Source: Victivallis vadensis | Lineage (GTDB): Bacteria > Verrucomicrobiota > Lentisphaeria > Victivallales > GWF2-50-93 | Assembly: GCA_020718525.1 (NCBI GenBank) | Contig: DYRX01000036.1 | Location: 1-21,539, forward strand | Reading direction: 5' to 3' | Length of the DNA: 21,539 nt | Shown here: in pieces, positions 17,101 to 21,539 of the stretch | Layout of the letters: each line of letters opens with the position of its first letter | How positions within the stretch are numbered: position 1 is the first letter of the stretch | The notes under the pieces: generated by a model | Seen by the model: only the letters and a program-made list of their open reading frames with translations | Databases searched by the model: none | Told to the model about the DNA's origin: nothing | Position numbers and translations under genes: made by a program

Positions 17101-17658
17101 TTGCAGATGCGCAAGGAAGACGACGCCTTTGTCCACTTGGCGCATATCACCGACGACAAGGATGAGGCGGGCTATTTCGTGGCCTTCGACAGCAGTAGAA
17201 GCGGCGAGCTGATCACCACCACGGAAGGACTCCTTCACGTCAAGGCCACAAGCGATCAGAACCAGCGATTCAAGGACAATTTCAAGAACAAGCCCACGAC
17301 GGAGAAATTCATCGAGGACTTTATCTCGACTTACCAGTTCGCAGAAGAAGATCACGAGAACCGCTACAACCAGAACCAGCAGGAAGCCATTGCATTCATG
17401 ATTAACAAGATGATAGAGTATGGCTATCCGGCGGATGAAATCGAGAAGGTGAATGATTGCATCCTCAAATCACAGAACGCCTACATAAACAAACAGAACA
17501 TGAAGCTTGTCCGCCTCTTGAACCGGATGAAAAGGCAGGATAAACATATAGGAGAAGATATCATTCAACAATTCTTGACAGTCACAATCCAATACAAACC
17601 CAGCGAGAAGACCGAAAAGGCACCGCTGAAGGAGACAATTCAAATATTCACGCTATGA
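14161..17658 (+). CDS. SNF2-family DNA helicase with N-terminal PLD nuclease domain
   Basis: 1165 residues. Residues about 1-215 form a PLD-like domain with H136-x-K138 in HAKCYIF and GSSNFTRQGLCGNLELN (N157, E168), the HKD-type nuclease site of restriction-linked helicases. The SF2/SNF2 motor follows: Walker A GLGKT (291-295), DESH (367-370), TAT (399-401), and in the second RecA lobe KVLIFTYF, ATDKLSEGQNLQ and QRNGRINRLG (854-863). A roughly 300-residue C-terminal region is unassigned. Such proteins translocate on DNA and occur in DISARM-like and other restriction-type defence loci. The methyltransferase two genes downstream supports this role. The PLD triplet has one HKD motif, so the active form would be a dimer, as in other single-HKD PLD nucleases (family knowledge). 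Confidence 0.88.
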   Translation: MEAKIKLIDNSSEAFGLGTLLKKLLLDRSFSQISIATGYWDLPAMVEIFDEFGSFLERDNTTFRLLLGEEPSVKTYQVKNPQTQDPDFPDKFLKRDFEDLQLKEEFQKVGDLLVKYIGVGKESKIQIRVYRENFLHAKCYIFGSGNENAVGIIGSSNFTRQGLCGNLELNQLEDNNSTVNFIRKSSSQYPSHRSWFEDLWNRSEEWTATFKEEILRPSKHGDICFSPYEMFIHALYKVYGQDLKDEEENKVSIDLPDTGRPQLLKFQIQNANSAIKKLERQGVAMLSDSVGLGKTYTAIKIIEYYKQRLNQRVVVITPAGLISQWRKAFNKFKMIQIPEIYSLQDTAKIEDVKENLKAIPVGLFVFDESHNLRSSGGQRFDVFIKWKQENENAKTLLVTATPINNQLSDLTNQIMLGAGGEIFKLGKFYDRERQRFFTLKERLELLQSGMKKQIREQGFIDYKRIKEHLTPLLNHFIIRRTRQGIEKEYPDGLEIDGKLQKFPKSYPDNLEYDVQNQYKSQLLDIASADNKLTEAYVYAVSSLVELEYLAHPLDLFEHYTRREIPIQSSLEILYSGLLALGFPCYRYNIYRHAYYGRRRGDLQLDADENRELSRQIGIYGIFRTIFLKRLESSLHSIAISVNRYEDKLLDFREKLRKYKRIVSVKNLSALNRAIDAYSEEGASEDELDFDIESFEKEDGDFISLPADNDVFNIAQLDADIEKDISIIGVLKEQINLLVKKDHKIKVLADKLDDNDENKVLIFTYFADTLQYLKDELPGMLRKKKKVEFALGTRTEIENCARRFAPISKEYQLKDGENGIDFLVATDKLSEGQNLQDCGIIINYDLHWNPVRMIQRNGRINRLGSKFEEIFIYNFRPTEQLESYLRLVRKLEDKINLIRYTIGSDQSVLDEEPIPQDFTEDLYSRDEKKRLEAFRKIFETSELLAAEDLFMDDLREFERNQSYTEEYREKIRNLPKGKWGRLQMRKEDDAFVHLAHITDDKDEAGYFVAFDSSRSGELITTTEGLLHVKATSDQNQRFKDNFKNKPTTEKFIEDFISTYQFAEEDHENRYNQNQQEAIAFMINKMIEYGYPADEIEKVNDCILKSQNAYINKQNMKLVRLLNRMKRQDKHIGEDIIQQFLTVTIQYKPSEKTEKAPLKETIQIFTL

Positions 17659-17677
17659 CTTTGTCTAAAAAAGCGCC

Positions 17678-17723
17678 AAAAATGGTCGTCTGGCATTGAC
17701 CATATTTAATTCTATGCTATTTT
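17678..17723 (+). promoter_or_regulatory. Promoter with operator-like palindrome before the ATPase gene
   Basis: TTGACC (17696-17701) and TATTTT (17718-17723), 16 nt apart, form a good sigma70-like promoter. A palindrome with 10-bp arms, AAAAATGGTC (17678-17687) and GACCATATTT (17698-17707), one mismatch and a 10-nt spacer, covers the -35 box, as a repressor site would. The spacing between half-site centres is about two helical turns. It could instead be a weak terminator of the helicase gene. Confidence 0.45.
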
Positions 17724-17753
17724 TACGCCGATGGAAAAGCGGAAGGTCTTTTT

Positions 17754-19121
17754 ATGGACACCATGTTTGCGCCACACAATCTTCATCACGATGACATCAA
17801 ACTTTTCAGGAAGAGCGACCCTCAACTGAAGAAATTGTTGTCTAGTCCTTTTGTATATCTTAGCCCTTTGCTTGAGGAAATCCCTGTCAAAATTCCGGGA
17901 ATCTACACTATTGGAGGGGGCAGACAGATCGGCAAGACCACTCTTTTAAAACAGTGGATGCTGAAACTTCTTGACGACGGAGTAGTGCCTTTAGACATCT
18001 GTTATGTCACAGGTGAAATGATAAACGACCATCATCATCTAGTCCGGATTGCAGGGAATTTTGCGGAGGACAGATTGGCTTCATCCGTTCTTTACCTGCT
18101 GATTGACGAAGTGACTTACATAAAGGACTGGGACAAAGGAATCAAGTATCTTGCGGACAGTGGCATAATAGACAGGGCGGCTGTCATCCTCACTGGTTCA
18201 GACCTGGATTTCATAAAAGAAGCGAGAAAGCGTTTTCCGGGAAGACATGGCGTGGCGGACAGCACAGAATTCATACTTTATCCTCTTTCTTTCAGAGAAG
18301 CTCTTGAAGTGAAAAAGGTCTTGTCTAAATCTGAAATTGAAAAAATTCTCCAGCGACAGGATGCCGATTCAGGAGAAATGGACATTCTTTTCAATGAATT
18401 TGAAAAATACATGATGCACGGCGGATATATGACCGCAATAAACGATATGGCTTCATACGGCAAAATTCGAACTGCCACCTTCTCCACGTATTCCGACTGG
18501 ATACGTGGTGACATGCTGAAGAGGGGCAAAAAGGAAAGGCTCCTTCTTGAAATACTTTCCGCAGTTCTAAAACAATATGGCAGTCAGCTTACCTGGCATT
18601 CCATAGCTTCTGCGACGAGCATCGAGCATCATGCCACGATTCAGGATTACATTGAACTTCTGTCAGGCATGGAAGTTCTTTTTGTCAATTCTGCGATAAT
18701 CGAGCACAAGCAATGCGCCGCACCCAAAAAGGCCAGGAAAGTTTTTTTCACAGATCCATTCGTCATGCATTGCGTAAGGGCTTGGACCTGCCCTGTCAAA
18801 GATCCATACGAGGACTCTCTTCTTCCTTTCGTTCAGGACAGTGAAAACGCCGGGAAATTGGTCGAAGGCATTGGCGTCGCTCTCTGCCGCAGAAAATATG
18901 AAACGTTTTATCTCAAGGCTGAAAAGGAGCTGGATTTGGCATACATCAAGGCTGGGATCATGCATACCGCAGAAATCAAATGGACTGGTCAAATCAGACG
19001 CCATGAAATCAGCCAGGTTCTAAAATACCCAAATGGCCTAATCCTTTCAAAACAAAAAACTCCTGGCAGAATCGAGGATCACCCAGTCATTCCCCTTCCA
19101 TTATGGCTATTGAATTTTTAA
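17754..19121 (+). CDS. AAA_14/DUF4143-type ATPase
   Basis: 455 residues; GGAAGG lies 8-13 nt before the ATG. Walker A GGRQIGKTT (55-63) and Walker B LYLLIDE (113-119, D118-E119) are intact, and a sensor-like VILTGSD follows near residue 143. The C-terminal half is the DUF4143 arrangement: YGSQLTWHSIASATSIEHHATIQDYIELL is winged-helix-like, and EKELDLAY with D394 then AEIKW with E407 and K409 resembles a PD-(D/E)xK nuclease core. The family is widespread and poorly understood; roles in toxin-antitoxin-like or defence settings have been suggested, none confirmed for this subtype. It lies between the helicase and methyltransferase genes (95 and 67 nt gaps) but has its own promoter, so it may be a later insertion into that module or a regulator of it. 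Confidence 0.8.
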   Translation: MDTMFAPHNLHHDDIKLFRKSDPQLKKLLSSPFVYLSPLLEEIPVKIPGIYTIGGGRQIGKTTLLKQWMLKLLDDGVVPLDICYVTGEMINDHHHLVRIAGNFAEDRLASSVLYLLIDEVTYIKDWDKGIKYLADSGIIDRAAVILTGSDLDFIKEARKRFPGRHGVADSTEFILYPLSFREALEVKKVLSKSEIEKILQRQDADSGEMDILFNEFEKYMMHGGYMTAINDMASYGKIRTATFSTYSDWIRGDMLKRGKKERLLLEILSAVLKQYGSQLTWHSIASATSIEHHATIQDYIELLSGMEVLFVNSAIIEHKQCAAPKKARKVFFTDPFVMHCVRAWTCPVKDPYEDSLLPFVQDSENAGKLVEGIGVALCRRKYETFYLKAEKELDLAYIKAGIMHTAEIKWTGQIRRHEISQVLKYPNGLILSKQKTPGRIEDHPVIPLPLWLLNF

Positions 19122-19167
19122 TCAGATGGGGATAAATTCTCCGATCCTCGCATCGCGGTAGTTCATT

Positions 19168-19176
19168 TGCTAAAAT
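19168..19176 (+). promoter_or_regulatory. Extended -10 promoter of the methyltransferase gene
   Basis: TGCTAAAAT is an extended -10 box (TGN then TAAAAT, 5/6). Only a weak -35 (TCGCAT, 19148-19153) is seen at 17 nt. The start would fall about 6 nt before the ATG at 19189, leaving little leader; a GGTGA at 19179-19183 could act as a Shine-Dalgarno only if transcription starts further upstream. Confidence 0.35.
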
Positions 19177-19188
19177 GTGGTGACAATT

Positions 19189-21539
19189 ATGAGCATAGAA
19201 AGATTGAATGCAATTCTTGCGAAACTCGCAGAAGCCCCTTCGAGGGAGCTTGTCCTGGAGTTTTCTTCCGCCCTTGTCGAATGGATGGGGCTCAAAGCGA
19301 CTGAAAACAATGGCGTGCCCCGACTCATTTCGCCACAGACCATGAAGCTCAAGGATTATCTCGCCGTGGTTCCCCGCACCGTCCAGCCCCAGCTTTATCG
19401 CCTGTCCGCCGAGAATCAGAACATCCGAGTCCGATTCGCAGTCCTGAAGAAACTGAAAAAGGACTACGTCAGCCAGCTAGTTGACAATGATCCCGGCATT
19501 GGCAGTTACCAGGCTATCACAAAAAACCTTGACCTCGGCAACGGCAAAACAAAATTCATCCCGAGTCAGCCTTATTTCATCCATTTCGTCGCCACACCCG
19601 AATACGACCGCGTAGTTTTGATCTTCAACCAGGGCGAGCAAAAACGAATTATCACATTCCGGGGTCGCCTCACTCACACCCAGCACAACAAGATTATCGA
19701 GCAATGGCGCGACATCGCTTCCAAGTCGAAGCCTGAAATTTCCAGCATCCTATGGAAGAGCCTCGACATCAGAGAGGTCAACAAGGAATTCTATGCTCAG
19801 ATAAAGCGCCGCTTCGACTCCTTGGTCTCGATCATCGGCACACAGAAATCAGAACTTGCCGAAATCCTTGTAAAACAGTTCGCCGTCCGCATGATCGGCA
19901 GATACCTCTTCTGCTGGTTCCTGAAGGAAAAGGAGATAATCCCCTCGAAACTCATTTCCAGCAAGATGATAAACGAAACGGACGATTTCTATAGGAGCAT
20001 ACTCCTGAAACTCTTCTTCGACACCCTCAACACTAAAATCCAGGACAGAACGGCTTTGCTGTCGAACGATGAACGCTTCGAAAAAATCCCTTACTTGAAC
20101 GGCGGCCTCTTCGACGAAAGCGACGACGACCGTCTTTTCAGGGATCTGGCGTTGGATGAATGGCTCGCGGACTTCGTCTCCGTCCTCGAAAACTATGACT
20201 TCACCGTGGATGAAAGCAGTTCCCGATACCAGCAGGTCTCTGTTGATCCGGAAATGCTTGGGCGAATCTTCGAGAACCTCCTCGCAAGTCAGAACCCCGA
20301 AACACAGGAAGCCGCAAACAACGAAAGGAAAGCCTTCGGCGCATTCTACACACCCCGGGAAATCGTAGACTTCATGGTTGATGAAAGCCTTAGAGCTTAT
20401 CTGGCGAACGAACTTCAAGTCAAACCCGACGAACTCGATCCGGCCTTTGCGGCAAATCCGTCCTGGCCGGAAAAACTGAAAGACAAAAAGCTGGATGCCG
20501 ACACCGCCCTCAGAACCGTCAAAGTCCTTGATCCGGCCTGCGGCTCGGGCGCTTTCCCGATGGGCGTCCTGCACGGCCTCATCAGCCTCCGCGAACTCAC
20601 AGGATTCCAGCCGGACACCTATAAGCTGAAAAAGGAAATCCTCTCGGAAAACATCTACGGCGTGGACATCATGCCCATGGCCGTCGAGATCGCGAGGCTC
20701 AGAGCATGGCTCTCACTCATCGTCGAGGAGGACTACAAGCCCGACAAGCCCCCCAGTACCAATTACGGAATAGACGCACTCCCAAACCTCGACTTTAAAT
20801 TCATGCAGGGCAACTCCCTCCTCGAAACCTTCGAGGGCGTGAAGATTTTCGACAAGACAATCCTTGAAAGACAGGCTCTGACCAAAACCGAGCAACTGAT
20901 CGAACAGACCAAGAAAAAACTCGATTCCCTGCAACGCCAGTATATGGAGCTCCACAGCCAGGACAAGCTCAAAGGCACGGAAAAAAGCATCCTCGACAAG
21001 GAACTCAAGGAAAACAATGCTCTCTTGAAGAAAATCCTGAAAACAAGCGAACAAGTCGAAGACTACGGCCTCTTCGACGGAGGAGAAAACATTCTCGCAA
21101 TCCGCGAAAAGCTAAAAAATGCCCAAGATGACTTCTTCAAGGAATCTGACCGGGAGCGGAAAGGCAGGCTGAAGGATGAAATCGAGACACTTATTTGGGG
21201 GCTCATACGGACAAGCCTGAAAGGACAGGACAAGACCGACAAGCTCAAGGACATAGAGAAATTCAAAAAACAGAACTACAAGCCTTTCTTCTTCTTCGAA
21301 CTTTATTTCCCGGATGTCTTCGAGAAAAACAACGGATTCGACATAATCATCAGCAACCCGCCATATGTCCAGATTCAAACCCTCAGCGGAACCCCGGAAC
21401 AGAAGGAGCTCGAAATACAAAACCTCTCGACCTTCGTAAAAACCGGAGACCTCTACTGCCTCTTCTACGAAAAAGGAGCAAGCCTCCTCGGCGAAAACGG
21501 TGTCATGTGCCTTATAACCTCGAACAAATGGATGAGGGC
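19189..21539 (+). CDS. Eco57I/PglX-like N6-adenine DNA methyltransferase, cut by window edge
   Basis: The frame is open from ATG 19189 to the last base (783 codons, no stop), so this is the N-terminal part of a protein likely above 1000 residues. An N-terminal alpha-rich region (1-380) precedes FGAFYTPREIVDFMV (about residues 383-397), the SAM-binding motif I LDPACGSG (447-454) and the catalytic NPPY (723-726). GVDIMPMAVEIARLRAWL lies between them, as in gamma-class N6-adenine methylases. A charged coiled-coil stretch, about 558-625, separates motif I and NPPY. This is typical of type IIG and BREX/DISARM-type methyltransferases, which mark host DNA. Whether it carries its own nuclease domain cannot be seen here. 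Partner of the SNF2-PLD helicase. Confidence 0.9.
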   Translation, partial: MSIERLNAILAKLAEAPSRELVLEFSSALVEWMGLKATENNGVPRLISPQTMKLKDYLAVVPRTVQPQLYRLSAENQNIRVRFAVLKKLKKDYVSQLVDNDPGIGSYQAITKNLDLGNGKTKFIPSQPYFIHFVATPEYDRVVLIFNQGEQKRIITFRGRLTHTQHNKIIEQWRDIASKSKPEISSILWKSLDIREVNKEFYAQIKRRFDSLVSIIGTQKSELAEILVKQFAVRMIGRYLFCWFLKEKEIIPSKLISSKMINETDDFYRSILLKLFFDTLNTKIQDRTALLSNDERFEKIPYLNGGLFDESDDDRLFRDLALDEWLADFVSVLENYDFTVDESSSRYQQVSVDPEMLGRIFENLLASQNPETQEAANNERKAFGAFYTPREIVDFMVDESLRAYLANELQVKPDELDPAFAANPSWPEKLKDKKLDADTALRTVKVLDPACGSGAFPMGVLHGLISLRELTGFQPDTYKLKKEILSENIYGVDIMPMAVEIARLRAWLSLIVEEDYKPDKPPSTNYGIDALPNLDFKFMQGNSLLETFEGVKIFDKTILERQALTKTEQLIEQTKKKLDSLQRQYMELHSQDKLKGTEKSILDKELKENNALLKKILKTSEQVEDYGLFDGGENILAIREKLKNAQDDFFKESDRERKGRLKDEIETLIWGLIRTSLKGQDKTDKLKDIEKFKKQNYKPFFFFELYFPDVFEKNNGFDIIISNPPYVQIQTLSGTPEQKELEIQNLSTFVKTGDLYCLFYEKGASLLGENGVMCLITSNKWMR

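Noticed and set aside
17754..19121. ATPase gene as a toxin-antitoxin pair with a small partner
   Set aside because: No small gene with a ribosome site is present in the 95-nt or 67-nt gaps on either side.
14161..21539. Complete DISARM or BREX locus
   Set aside because: DrmA/DrmB, PglZ and BrxC-type genes are absent from the window; only the helicase and methyltransferase types are shared. The region right of 21539 is unseen.

Overview
The window reads as chromosomal DNA of a Gram-negative-type, probably anaerobic bacterium of roughly 50% GC. The archaeal-type IMP cyclohydrolase (PurO family), the secreted FG-GAP and beta-helix proteins, and the ArnT/PMT-type membrane glycosyltransferases would suit the PVC group (for example Lentisphaerota/Victivallales). 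This is inference; no rRNA or other phylogenetic marker is present beyond tsaD and xthA.

Layout. (1) 1-657 has no intact gene. It holds a perfect 16-bp AT-rich inverted repeat, a 30-codon remnant resembling an IS630-type transposase, and a diverged copy of a dispersed repeat. (2) 5145-658, minus strand, is a tight four-gene operon: a DRE-TIM aldolase, a cyclase-family metal hydrolase, tsaD, and an ArnT/GT83-type glycosyltransferase. Every junction is a 4-nt start/stop overlap. A sigma70-like promoter at 5326-5354 would give a leader of about 170 nt containing a strong 10-bp hairpin. (3) 5404-6898, plus strand, holds xthA (exonuclease III family AP endonuclease), a terminator, and a PurO-like IMP cyclohydrolase. 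(4) 6899-7288 is a structured, unassigned intergenic stretch. (5) 7289-9763 encodes a secreted papain-type cysteine peptidase with a seven-repeat FG-GAP domain. (6) 9794-13006 is a three-gene glycosyltransferase cassette with 4-nt overlaps, bracketed by 43-bp inverted repeats identical at 41 of 43 positions. (7) 13091-14080 encodes an exported protein that looks like a right-handed beta-helix. (8) 14161 to the end is a probable defence/restriction module: an SNF2 helicase with an N-terminal PLD nuclease domain, an AAA_14/DUF4143 ATPase with its own promoter and operator-like palindrome, and an Eco57I/PglX-like N6-adenine methyltransferase cut by the window edge.

How they fit together. The tsaD operon couples tRNA t6A synthesis to small-molecule metabolism and a lipid-linked sugar transferase. 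The flanked cassette pairs a polytopic sugar transferase split into two proteins with a GT4-type enzyme, so it probably acts on envelope or surface glycans. The right-hand module combines helicase, nuclease and methyltransferase activities typical of restriction-like anti-phage systems. The two places most worth following up are the inverted-repeat-bounded glycosyltransferase cassette and the helicase/ATPase/methyltransferase module.
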